Of a stretch of DNA of 64,000 nt, positions 11,552 to 21,900 are shown piece after piece. The notes under the pieces are model-generated. The model saw only the letters and a list, made by a program, of their open reading frames with translations. It ran no database searches and had not been told where the DNA came from. How positions within the stretch are numbered: position 1 is the first letter of the stretch; each line of letters begins with the position of its first letter. Both the position numbers and the translations under genes were made by a program. Source of the stretch: Luzula sylvatica (lineage: Eukaryota; Streptophyta; Magnoliopsida; Poales; Juncaceae). The stretch is from positions 50,277,355-50,341,354 of the forward strand of contig OX326960.1 of NCBI GenBank assembly GCA_946800325.1. Direction: 5' to 3'.

Positions 11552-12136
11552 ATGTCGAAGGAGATGCCTTATTCGATGCGAGATGTAGATTACGACAACG
11601 CCAAGTTCCGCCACCGCTCCCTTTTCAAGGTCTCTTCTTTCTCCTTCTCTAAACCCATTCCATAGAACGAATTATAACTGTTTACCAGAACCCAATCAGT
11701 TCAATAGTAAGAATTGCGATTCTTTGCTTGATTTCTCATTGCTTGATTTCTCATCCTTTTTTGTTTCAATTTCACACCATGATTGCAGGTTCTAACCCAA
11801 TCTCTGACAAACAATACCGCTGGACTAAATTGTGCTAAGTGTAGTCTCGGCAAATTCCTAATCTTCTTACTAGTGTCTGGCCTGGTATGTGTATACCTAA
11901 TTAACAAACCCACGAACGATTTCGAACCCACTATTTTACTGAACACGACTGGTTTCAGAGAATGAACCGAAATTCTTTACAATACCCCTCCCAAAAGAGG
12001 AAGATTATTGAAAAGGCCTCCGAAATTACCCCCGAGACTAACCCCAGACGAAATGAACAAAAAAGACGAAGATTTCGATCATGAAAAATGGGTCAAGAGG
12101 CAAGAAAAGGTGAAACAAGCATTCGTTCATGCCTGG
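11552..12136 (+). pseudogene. MNS3: Captured 5' part of ER alpha-1,2-mannosidase gene (MNS3-like)
   Basis: Exon 1 is 11552-11629, intron 11630-11788 (GT...GCAG), exon 2 from 11789. The predicted start (MSKEMPYSMRDVDYDNAKF) and the later KRPPKLPPRLTPDE and VKQAFVHAW segments match what is known of plant MNS3, a type II membrane enzyme that trims ER N-glycans. A hydrophobic segment, KFLIFLLVSGLVCVYLI, fits the signal anchor. The captured part holds only the cytosolic tail, anchor and stem. The frame has one internal TGA (about 11963-11965) but otherwise reads through to HAW, where a GA repeat replaces the catalytic domain. It cannot encode an active enzyme. Confidence 0.85.
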
Positions 12137-12150
12137 AGAGAGAGAGATTG

Positions 12151-12155
<5 letters not shown>

Positions 12156-12206
<51 letters not shown>
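12156..12206. repeat. (GA)n microsatellite inside the Pack-MULE
   Basis: An uninterrupted GA run at the point where the captured mannosidase frame ends. GGCGAGAGGAGCTTCTT-like words then repeat to about 12330. Confidence 0.9.
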
Positions 12207-12209
<3 letters not shown>

Positions 12210-12614
12210 GAGAGGAGCTTCTTCTTTTCCGGCGAGAGAGGAGGAGTGGCGAGAGGAGCTTCTACAGAGCTTCTTTTCTTTGGGCGAGAGAAGCTTTTTC
12301 TTTGGGCGAGAGGAGTTTCTTTGGGCGAGATAAGCGAGATAGGGCCCCTGATTGGCATTTTTTTCTCTTTAGTGGATCGGGTTAAAATTTGGTGTGGGTC
12401 GGGTTAACACCCATTTAACTAGTGGGTCGGGTTTAAAATATATGAATAAAATATCATCACTTAACACCCATTTAACTGTATTATTGGACGGAGGGGGCAA
12501 ATTGAACAAAATTGCAAGGTTGGAAGGCAAAGTGACCAAAAAAAAAAGTCAGGGGGCAAATTGAATATTTTGGTATTTGTTAGGTACCAAAAACAGACTT
12601 TTCTCTATACTTTA

Positions 12615-13052
12615 CTATCATTTTTCGAATTTAAATAAACAATTTATATGTATTTATTGCGTGCATTATATCAACAAATTACGAATACATAGTATGTAAC
12701 AATAATGAATATAATACAGAAAATATAATTCTTTCGCAACTAAACAAACAAATAATATTAAATAACCTATAATAATAAATGAAAACAAAAAATTGCAACA
12801 GTATAAAGTTTTAATTAATTGTGTTATTACAAAGTTACACAATTAAGTACATCGGAAGAAACAAACATTTTAATTTAAGAATAAAATCTGTAAGAATTAT
12901 ATGTTTGCCTCAGTAAATATGATATACATAAATTTTACAATAAGTACTATTTGAATCATTTAAGAGCCGGATTTCTTGAACAATTCAAATAGTTCTTGTT
13001 GTAGAATTTGTCTATTTTTTATACATCATTGGCAAAATCGAGGCAACAACAG
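12615..13052. other. Intergenic, no gene seen
   Basis: AT-rich right flank of the Pack-MULE, with no coding signal. Confidence 0.5.
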
Positions 13053-13130
13053 TGATGATGATGTTGATGCTGCTGCTGATGATGATGATGATGATGATGA
13101 CGACGACGATGATAAAGATGATGATGATGG
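13053..13130. repeat. (GAT)n microsatellite
   Basis: GATGAT repeat with GAC and GCT variants. It produces an acidic Asp-rich ORF that has no other protein features. Confidence 0.85.
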
Positions 13131-13289
13131 TAATGCTCGTTTCTGTGTTCGTAGTTGTTTCATACTGGTGCTCGTGCCTTTCTTGATCATGTTTACATTT
13201 CGTATTTCTTTTTTGTATTCATGAGTTTAGATTGATGAGTGTATCGTTATTCAACTTGGTATGATACATGTGATTTGTATAAAGTATAT

Positions 13290-14480
13290 TTGTGTTTCGA
13301 ATTAATCTTGGTATTTCATATTTATAGATGTTCCGTGTTTCAAATTTCGCATTCAAAAATCATTATTGTGCATGATTTTATTTTGTTGATTTGCCCGGAA
13401 TTGTCAAAATGGTTATTTCGTCATGAAATATGGACGATTAAAGTCGGAGTTAATCTTGGTATTTCATATTAATAGATGTATCAATGTTTAGAATTCCGCA
13501 TTCAACAATTGTTATTGCTCATGTTATTGTGTTAATGGTATTATTTTGTTGATTTACTCGGAATTGTCAGATATGTATGGTTATTTCATGAAATATGCAC
13601 GATTAAAGTCGGAGTTGTTAATATCTATGGTCATTTTGTGACTAAATATCTGTATGAACAATATGACTCGAGAGTGGATTTGTATGTAATTTAATTTTCG
13701 TGAAGAAATAATCCATGAGTTTTAAAGATAATAAGAAATCTCAAGTGTTACGACATATTGATTTAGTTATATTCTACAAAAACTTCAATGTTTCTATTCA
13801 GGTTCTACACTCGTTATGTACTTTTTCGGCGTATATTTCTCTTTCCACATGACTTGTCTCATTTGTATTCATGATTCACAGTTGTTCGTTCATAATCGTG
13901 TTTGTAATATCATTGCGTGAGTTAGATAAACATGAGTAGATTTGTATGTAATTTAATTTTCATGAAGAAGAAACAATCCAAGAGTTTTGAAGAAATGTTT
14001 TATACTCGTTTTTATGTACTTTTTGTTGTTGTATTTTTCTCTTTGCATATCGCTTGTCTAATTTGTATTCATGATTTATAATTGTTCGTTCATAATTGTT
14101 TTTGTAATATGATTATGTGAGTTAGATAAAGAATTTTAATAGCATGACAACGTTGATTACAAAAATATCATAATTATGATTTAATGTTCAATGAGTTCAT
14201 ATACATGAATCTCCAGTGTGACAACATATTGATTTATTTATATTCTACAAAAACTTCAATATTTCTATTCATGTTTTACACTTGTTTTTATATACTTTTT
14301 TCCAGTGTATATTCCTCTTTGCATATCACTTGTCTAATTTGTATTCATGATTCATAGTTGTTTGTTCCTAATCGTGTTTGTAATATGATTACGTGTTAGA
14401 TAAACAATTTGATGAGCATGACGACATTGATTAGAAAAATATCATAATTATGATTTAATGTTCAATGAGTTTATATACGT
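13290..14480. repeat. Degenerate direct repeats
   Basis: A block containing CTTGTCT.ATTTGTATTCATGA, then GTTCGTTCATAAT and TTTGTAATAT, occurs three times, with CTTGTCT at 13853, 14053 and 14329. Upstream, a second unit with TCTTGGTATTTCATAT occurs twice (about 13305-13450 and 13450-13620). No coding sequence. It may be the remains of a tandemly structured transposon terminus. Confidence 0.65.
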
Positions 14481-14774
14481 GATAGCACGTACCATAAAAT
14501 CATACATAAATTATATTTAATATAGAAATAAGTCCTGACATATTCGTTTACATTGTGCCCAACAATCACAATACTATTTCATGAGTTATACTAATCCAAA
14601 ACAATTTCATGAGTCCGAGAAATGACAATGCAAACAATTTCATGAGTGTAATATTGTTCATTACAAAAAGAGGATGATCATGATTTGTTTTATAAATTTT
14701 GATTGATCTCAAATTTCCCAAATAGCCATTTCTGTTCGTATATATATTCCTATAATTTTTCAGGAAAAATCATC

Positions 14775-15800
14775 ATCGATCTAAGTATAAGGCAACCAGA
14801 AAGGAGACTTCATTCCCACACTGTCATTAAACCGAAGCCAACCAGAGAAAAGACGCGTGTCCCGCGTACTCATTTAATCTGAGGCAACCAGAGAAGAGAC
14901 GCGTGTCCCGCATACTCATTTATGAAAGAAATACAGTTTCGGATCAACCGTAAAAGTGTACATATAAGGATATATGAACATGAATGTTCATGGGTTGATT
15001 AAATGCATAATAAGATTGTGCAAAGTTAAGTTCCAGAGAGTGGTTCGTTCGAACTAACCGTCGGGTCCGTTCGAACGGACCGTTACGAGTGTAAAATGAT
15101 TTTACACATATTCATTCTAGGGAGTAGTTCGTTCGAACCAACATTGATGTTCGTTCGAACGGACTACTACGAATGATATTTGGAATTAACACTGGAGTGG
15201 GACAGGAGATGATTCGTTCGAACGAACCATAAGGGTGCGTTCGAACGGACCTCTTCGAGTATAAAATGGTTTTATACATACTCATGACAGGAAGCAGTTG
15301 GTTCGAACAAACCTTATGGTGCGTTCGAACGAATATGCTGCTGGAAGTGTATATTGGATACACACAACCTTTCACCCAATCCTTATCCTATTTTAGTATA
15401 AATAGGATGTTTCTCTCTCTCTCTATTCAGACAATTCATAATAGAATTATGTCAAAAGAAGTCTAAGTCAACTAGAGAAGAGACGCGTGTCCCCCGTACT
15501 CATTTAATCCGAGGCAACCAGAGAAGAGACGCGTGTCCCGCATACTCATTTAATCCGAGGCAACCATAGAAGAGACTCGTATCCCGCGCTCTCGTGAAAT
15601 CCGAGTCAACCAGAGAAGAGACGCGATCCCACGTACTTGTCAGATCCGAGACAACCATAGAGCACATGTGCATCTCACGCACTCGTTAAATCCTCGGCAA
15701 CCAGAAAACAGACGCGGATCCCGCTTACTCATTAAATCTGAGGCAACCACAAAAGAGACGAAGATCAAGCATGCTCATTAAATCCAAACAACCATAAAAC
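14775..15800. repeat. 46-bp tandem array, about 10-11 decaying copies, split by an LTR
   Basis: The unit contains GGCAACCAGAGAAGAGACGC followed by GTGTCCCGC and ACTCATTTAATCCGA. About three copies lie at 14790-14922 and seven to eight at 15464-15800, becoming more diverged to the right. The LTR at 14923-15463 interrupts a unit after CATTTA. No coding sense is seen. Confidence 0.85.
14923..15463 (+). mobile_element. Truncated copia LTR with TTCGAA-centred palindrome pairs
   Basis: Starts TGAAAGAAATACAGTTTCGG like the LTRs of element B, and has the family's TATA region (TATAAATAGGA near 15398) and preceding ATTGGATACAC motif. It stops soon after the TATA region. Its middle is unlike the other LTRs: eight copies of a GTTCGTTCGAACGAAC-like palindrome, with TTCGAA at 15048, 15070, 15132, 15154, 15217, 15240, 15302 and 15324. 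No clear 5-bp duplication, so the right boundary is approximate. Confidence 0.75.
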
Positions 15801-15829
15801 ATCACTAAACAGAACAAACCCAAATAGTC

Positions 15830-16033
15830 ATGTTCAAAGACAACCTCCAAAAAGCACTAAATAGAATGGATCCAACCAATCATGTGGAACGATGTGCAGA
15901 AAGAATGCTTCAGATAAGAGTTGGCAAAATAATGCCTCTTAGAAGACCTGCAAAAATGAAACATGTTTTAAGAAATGGAAACAATGTTTATGAAAAGAAA
16001 TACACATTCAAAATTAAATGTTTTATTCTATAA
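15830..16033 (+). CDS. Hypothetical 67-aa ORF, unknown
   Basis: A short Lys/Arg-rich frame starting MFKDNLQKALNRMD. No recognised family. It may be a fragment of a transposon protein; nothing nearby supports expression. Confidence 0.12.
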   Translation: MFKDNLQKALNRMDPTNHVERCAERMLQIRVGKIMPLRRPAKMKHVLRNGNNVYEKKYTFKIKCFIL

Positions 16034-16901
16034 TTAAGTGATCAATAAGAATCGTGCGCATATCGAAAATTGAAACTTAACTTCAATTCGAATGGACGGG
16101 TGAGATGGTATTTGGTGACGTTTTCGAATGAACTGGAGGGAATTTCTCTACAAATAGCCAAACACCCTAATCTTTGAATTCTGGAAGAAATCAGAATCGA
16201 CCAAACACGAAATAACAAATGAACAGTGAATGAACACTCAAAACCCTAAAATTGAGAAAATATGAGAAGAAATAAATAATAATTAGACATGGACAATACA
16301 TAACGAAAATCGAAACCTAATTAGCATCATACAATACAATTACCTCAAGAGTCATGATAATCGATGTCGAGAATTCAAAATTGCCGAACAATTGCCATCA
16401 GCAAAGCACCAATTACCATGAACTCTGAATTTGAGAAGAAATAGCAAAAATGAGACAACAAGCAACAAACAAACATTTAACGAACAATATTCAGAAAATA
16501 GAACTGATAATCACACTAAATTACCTGAAGAACGATGATAATCAAAATCTGTAACACAAAATCTTTCAACACTTGCCATCAACAACGAACCAAGCGCCCC
16601 GAACCCTGAATATGAGAACAAATTAGAAAAATCTGAGGGGAACTAAGAAATAAATAGTGGGCAAACACCTTAAACCCTAAAATTGAAAAAAAAACTGATA
16701 AGTATACCAAAAAACAGGGAAATTCTTCCTTCTTGTCGATTTTAGCAAATTACCCTCTAAAAAAACCCTAGGTTTTGTCCGTGAGAAATCTAGGGTTTGG
16801 TCTCTTTGGAGATTGCGACAAATCGGATGTAGGGGAAAAGTGTTAATTTATAAAGTAGTATTTTATATTAATAAAGTTTATTATGCATGTATGTGTGAAA
16901 G
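16034..16901. other. Non-coding, with a direct repeat of about 170 bp
   Basis: Two loosely similar units (about 16280-16450 and 16500-16690) each contain a TTACCTSAAGA motif, ATTGCCATCA/TTGCCATCAA and AACYCTGAATWTGAGAA. On the minus strand each looks like a leader exon followed by a GTAA splice donor. CCCTAAAATTGA occurs at both ends. Confidence 0.4.
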
Positions 16902-16984
16902 TGATGGGAATTCACCCGACCCCGGGTCCGCGTAACGGATATGAAGGCCTGGTCCGGTTCCCAAAATCCAAGATCACGTCATGA

Positions 16985-18021
16985 TGAAGGAAATACAGTT
17001 TCAGGATCAACCGTAAAAGTGTACACAAGGATAAACGAATGTAGTCGTACATTCGTAGCCATAACTTTCAGTAGGAAACTCCGATTTGAATGGTTCAAAT
17101 TGGGTAAGATAGATAATTAGATTATCTATAACCTTCATGTAGAAATATATTTCATATGAACGAAGTATAATTGTCGTTTCTGTGAAATACCGAAAGGGTG
17201 CAACAGTATGACATACAGTTAGTAAAACAGTCATAACTTTTGCATCCGAACTCCAATTGGGCTGGGCCAAATTGGGTCATGTTGATAATAAGATTATCTA
17301 CAACTTTCGTGTTGGTTGATTTTCTGTCAGAGAAATTTATCAATTTCGTCTGGACAGAATACTGACCAGGTTCATGCAATTTTCTGTGTGAGAGGGTGTA
17401 TATTGGATATACATGACTTTTGACTAATCCTGATCCTATTAGATATAAATAGGATTTTCTCTCTCATCTTGACTAAGCAATTCAATCAGTATTATTCTGC
17501 CTAATACACAAGAGAAAAAGAGCAAATTCAGATTTGATCTTTCGTGAGTGAAAAGGTACGAAGAGAGAGAAATCGAGAAAGGAGTTTCTCGAGTAATAGA
17601 GAATCGATTAGATCGAGCAAGTTCGCCGGTGCATTGTCTAGGCAGGTGCATCCGCGACCGACGTCTTACGAATCACCGTGGATACAAGTAGAGGAGTGAC
17701 GTTTGTGACTCTTCGATTGTGATCGACTCGAGTAAGAAAGACGGTGGAAACGCTTGGACGCACGAGGACGAAGTCGAGTGAACCGGCGTAGCAAACGATT
17801 GGTGAAGGACGCGTGGTATGGGACGCGCGGATTGTCACCAACGTGACAGGAAATAGAAGGCGGCGATCAACCCTTCGTGTGCCATCAATTTGGCACTGGT
17901 ATAGATCTATCCTTCTAATTGCATCGTACCCTCGAAGTCGTGGCGTGATCTCGGGAATCGGGGAATCGGACCGGGCCTTCATTCCGCTGCGCGGGCCCGG
18001 AGTCGAGGATATTCCCCAACA
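16985..18021 (+). repeat. 5' LTR of element A
   Basis: U3 holds two modules with AGATAAT(N3)ATTATCT-type palindromes at 17111-17127 and about 17284-17298. TATAAATA is at 17444-17451, near two short inverted TCCTAT words. Ends CCCCAACA. Confidence 0.93.
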
Positions 18022-18022
18022 G

Positions 18023-18034
18023 TGGTATCAGAGC
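18023..18034 (+). promoter_or_regulatory. Primer binding site, initiator tRNA-Met, element A
   Basis: TGGTATCAGAGC directly after the 5' LTR is the classic plant copia match to the 3' end of initiator tRNA-Met. Confidence 0.92.
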
Positions 18035-18299
18035 GATCGCCATCGATTCGAGGGTCGAATCATAGTCGTATATTATATATACGCACGGGTTATCAAAGTT
18101 CGTACCCGTTTGCATGATGTTACATATAGAGAAAGTCAAATTCCGTTAAAATCACAAGTGGAATTCGCTAGAGATCGATCAAAAGTTGATTGAGAGTATC
18201 TAGGAATGATCGTGAAAAAGTTTCATGATTTATCGTTTTGGAAACGAGCGAAAACGGACGAAACGGCAAAATCTGCAGAAAATTGGAATACGAAACAGT

Positions 18300-18960
18300 G
18301 AGTAAAACTAAGATAATTTTCAGTGGGAAACTCCAAATTGATTGGATCAAATTGGCGTAGTTAGATAATGAGATTATCTATGACTTTGATACAGAAAGTG
18401 TTTTCATTTGAACGAATTATCAGTGTCGTTTTTATGGAATACTGAAAGGGTGTGACTGTTTGACATACAGAGACTAAAACGTCCGTATATGTCGCATCGA
18501 AACGCCAATTGAGTCCAATCCAATTGGGTTAGTTAGATAATAAGATTATCTAGAACTTTCGTTCACGATGAAAGTCGGTTGGAACAATTTAATATTTTTG
18601 TTTCAACAGAATACTGAAAAGGTGTCTGTAGTTTTCTGGTCGAAAAGGTGTGTATTGGATATACTTACCTTTTCGTTTGTTCGTATTTTACTAAAACTGG
18701 TATAACTTTCAGTAGGAAATTCCGATTTGAATGTTTCAAATTGTGTTAGTTAGATAATGAGATTATCTAGAACTTCCATGTTGTAATATATTTCATTTGA
18801 GCGAAGTATTAGTGTCGTTCTAATGAAATAACGAAAGGGTGCAGAAAAATAGTTTTTCTGCCACCCCGGGGGCAGTTTTTGGCGCCCCGGACGCGTCACG
18901 GGCGAGGTTTTCTCGCGCCCGTTGGGGCAGTCCGTTATAACGGATCCCCTTCTGGATGCT
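18300..18960 (+). repeat. Leader of element A: three U3-like modules and a GC-rich block
   Basis: Three further copies of the U3 module, with palindromes at 18363, 18535 and 18752, lie outside the LTR. A GC-rich segment (about 18860-18930, CCCCGG and CGCGCCCG words) follows, then one TCCGTTATAACGGA palindrome at 18931-18944. Element B has a different array at this place, while flanks on both sides are homologous. Confidence 0.8.
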
Positions 18961-21900
18961 GATTTTGTTTTCGCGATAACTTTGGCTACGAAGCTCGGAA
19001 TTTTGAGTTCTTTATATTGATTTGATCGGCATCAATCATACTAGCATATAATTAGATAATTATTTAGAATAATTAGACTCCCAAATAAATACATATGCAT
19101 TTAAGAAAATCTTGTGATAGTGATATAATATGTTTATGTCACGGATTTAGAAACATGCAATGGCATGATCCCTCATAATATTTAAGTCATGGAAATGCCT
19201 TCCATATCCACAACCACCGAGTTTGGTGATTACGTTTCACGTGGGTTCAGGCTAAAGTCGGGCACGTGATATTGTAACCATCGAAAGGGTGGCAAGCGTT
19301 AAATCGGGACTTGTGAGGCACAGGCTAAAGTCGACTCACTAGTAGCTTATTTGAACGATACGTTGGAGATGGTTGTGACTTAACCGTCCAAGCTAATCCG
19401 ATTAGAGTTCGGGGCATAGATAGGATGCACACACGGAACTGGGATTGTATGGGATACGATCCATCACCGAAATCCTATAAAGGTTCAAGAGTCGTATTGG
19501 ATACGATTGGATATAATCCTACCTAAATAACGGGATCCCACCCGATAGGCTAAAGTCACTTGTGGGAGGAACGGAAATATGGGTCTTGAGTGTTATGGAC
19601 TTGGACTCCCGTATCGGTATGAGGGTTATCGATTCGATAAAATAACACTGTCATATATTCATCATATAAGCATATAGATTAAGTACGCACGGTTAGGAGT
19701 TAATCTTCATCATCCGTTTAGAATTATGTTTTCAAGCAACACCAAATATATCGATGAGATCGATATGATAGATGGCTTTTGGGCTGGAATTACCGTTATT
19801 AACCTTGATAGTCAAAGAATAGTTCTTAGACTTAAAGGAACGTGTTGGACACGGAAATGGTAGATTCGGGGCTCGAGGCATTGGCTTTAGAGAAAGCCGG
19901 GTTCGATAACCTTTAAGAAGGAATCGAACGATATTACGTGCCTTGTGGTGGCATGTATAGACGCATATTCTCAAAATTGTTTTGAGAATTCGGGTGTATA
20001 TGAAAGTAAAACACAGCGCTCATGAAATAGTTTTAAGAGCTAGAGCGCGTTGAATGGTTCAATGCGGCTCAAAGAGTAGGTTAATTTTGAGACGCCTTAT
20101 GGGTCTTTGATTAACACTCGTGTGTTGTTGGTACGGGATTTAATCGTCGTGACCGAATATCATATGCATTCGATAGATAAGTCGATCCCGAAATTGCATG
20201 AGATGCGATTTAAATTTGAATTGGAGATGCTCGGAGTATCCGAGGAATCCAATGCATATAGATGCGTGGATGTCCTTGTAATTCAAAAGCGGGATCGAAA
20301 GAAATGTATGTCTAAGGGTATTTTGGGAAAATGTTTTCCAAAATGGAAAGTTCGGACAAGGAGTTGTCCAAACTAGTGACTCAAAGAATGGTGAAATCCG
20401 AGGAGGATTAAACCTAGAAGTTGATTGCTTCCTTTGGCATTGCCGTCTTAGCCATATAAACAAGACTCGCGTATCTAGATTCCATGTGATGGATTGCTAG
20501 AATCATTCGAATTAGATTCGATTGATTAATGCGATACTTATTTATTAGGCAAGACGACAAAGGGCATCATTCTCCAAAGATTGGAGAAAGATCCAACGAA
20601 TTATTGGAAATTATATTTACATATGATGTTCCGATAAGTTCCGAGACAAGAGGAGGCTATCGGTATTTTGTTACGTTTATGGACGGTTAAAGTAGATATG
20701 GAAATATCTATTTAATGTGTGCCGAAACGGAGACTTTTGAAAGGTTCAAAGAGTTTCAAAAACGAAATACGAAATCAACTAAGCAAGAAAATCAAAGCTT
20801 TTCGATAGGATCGAGAAGGCGAGTATTTGAGCTAAACCTTTCGATAGGATCGAAGAGGCGATATTTGAGTCATGAATATTGATGATCATTTATGATTGTG
20901 GAATCGTTTCACGATTGTCTTCATTTGGAACATTGAGATGTGTCCGAAAAGAGAAAATGAACGCATGCTGGACATGGTTCAATAAATGATAAGCCAATAG
21001 GATCTCCCAAAAATGTTTTGGGGATACGCCCTTGAGACAGCGGCACTAATGAATGGTTGCATATAAGATATGGACCATAAACCTTCTAATCGGTACAAAA
21101 GACGCCATATGAGATATGGATCGGAATGGTTCCGAAGTTGTCATTTGTACAGATTTGAGGATGTGGGTATATTTCGAAATTTGTTTCGGTTAAACTCAAT
21201 CCCAAATCTGGAAATTGTTCGTTTATCCTTAAGGAAACTAAAGGGTATTAGTTCTAACGTCCCGACGAAAATGAGATTTTCGTGGTTCGAAGAGATGCCT
21301 TCTTGGAGGAGGACTAGATGCACACAAGTTTGGAACTTGGTGCCATTTATCTCTATGCGGGCTAGTGGGAGTAGAATAAATCTCGAAAGAGTTCGAGATT
21401 TGAAAATGAACATTGTACCGATGAAAGTTGACATGGCTTCATCAAGAGTTGATGAACGCAAGTCGAACACACAAAGGAATTTTTCGTAGATCAAGTGGGC
21501 TATATCATAAGCCGGTAAATACGGATTTATCGTGGCTAATGATGATAGATCGAAATCATATGATGATTCGATATCCTACAAAGATGCTATGAAAAGTTGA
21601 TTCCACATGACATGGTGTCATGAAATCTGAGATTCGATCCATGTAAATTATCAAGTTCAGAACTTGATTTCATCATTTTCTGGGATAGACCCGTGAAATG
21701 TGAGTGGGTTTTTCAAGATGAAGAACCTACATGGATAGGAATACGCATATATGTAAAGCGAAGTTTTTTTGCGAAGAGTTTCATGCAATTCATAGTCGGA
21801 CTATGAAGAAACGTTTTCGCATGTTGCCATGCTTTCCCATTCTCGAAATTCTGCTTGCCATGGTCGCGTATTATGACTATGTGATGTGGCAAAATGGATG

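Larger units (their letters stand above)
10919..12605 (+). mobile_element. Pack-MULE, 1687 bp, carrying MNS3-like exons
   Basis: Terminal inverted repeats of roughly 230 bp (about 10919-11140 and 12365-12605) start GAGAAAAGTCTGTTTTTGGT and end with the inverse. They are flanked by an identical 9-bp duplication, TATACTTTA, at 10910-10918 and 12606-12614. Long TIRs and a 9-bp duplication are the hallmarks of Mutator-like elements. There is no transposase. The cargo is a fragment of a host ER mannosidase gene with its intron, which makes this a Pack-MULE. Confidence 0.9.

Noticed and set aside
12008..12407. ORFs rich in Arg-Glu repeats
   Set aside because: They come from the GA microsatellite; only the first part up to HAW has protein homology, as the mannosidase fragment.
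12976..13224. Asp-rich 82-aa ORF
   Set aside because: It comes from a GAT microsatellite and has no other protein feature.
15042..15330. Heat-shock elements, as in heat-activated copia elements
   Set aside because: The palindrome has TTCGAA without the two-base gap of canonical GAA/TTC heat-shock units.
17638..17982. ORFs of 60-150 aa within the LTRs (also at 25030-25476, 38918-39128, 46072-46282)
   Set aside because: Repeated only because the LTRs are repeated; no domain and no codon conservation visible.
21070..21489. 139-aa ORF in element A, also seen as 114 aa at 42268-42612 in element B
   Set aside because: Shared between the copies but lies in the decayed pol region; it fits a shifted frame of the former polyprotein rather than a new gene.
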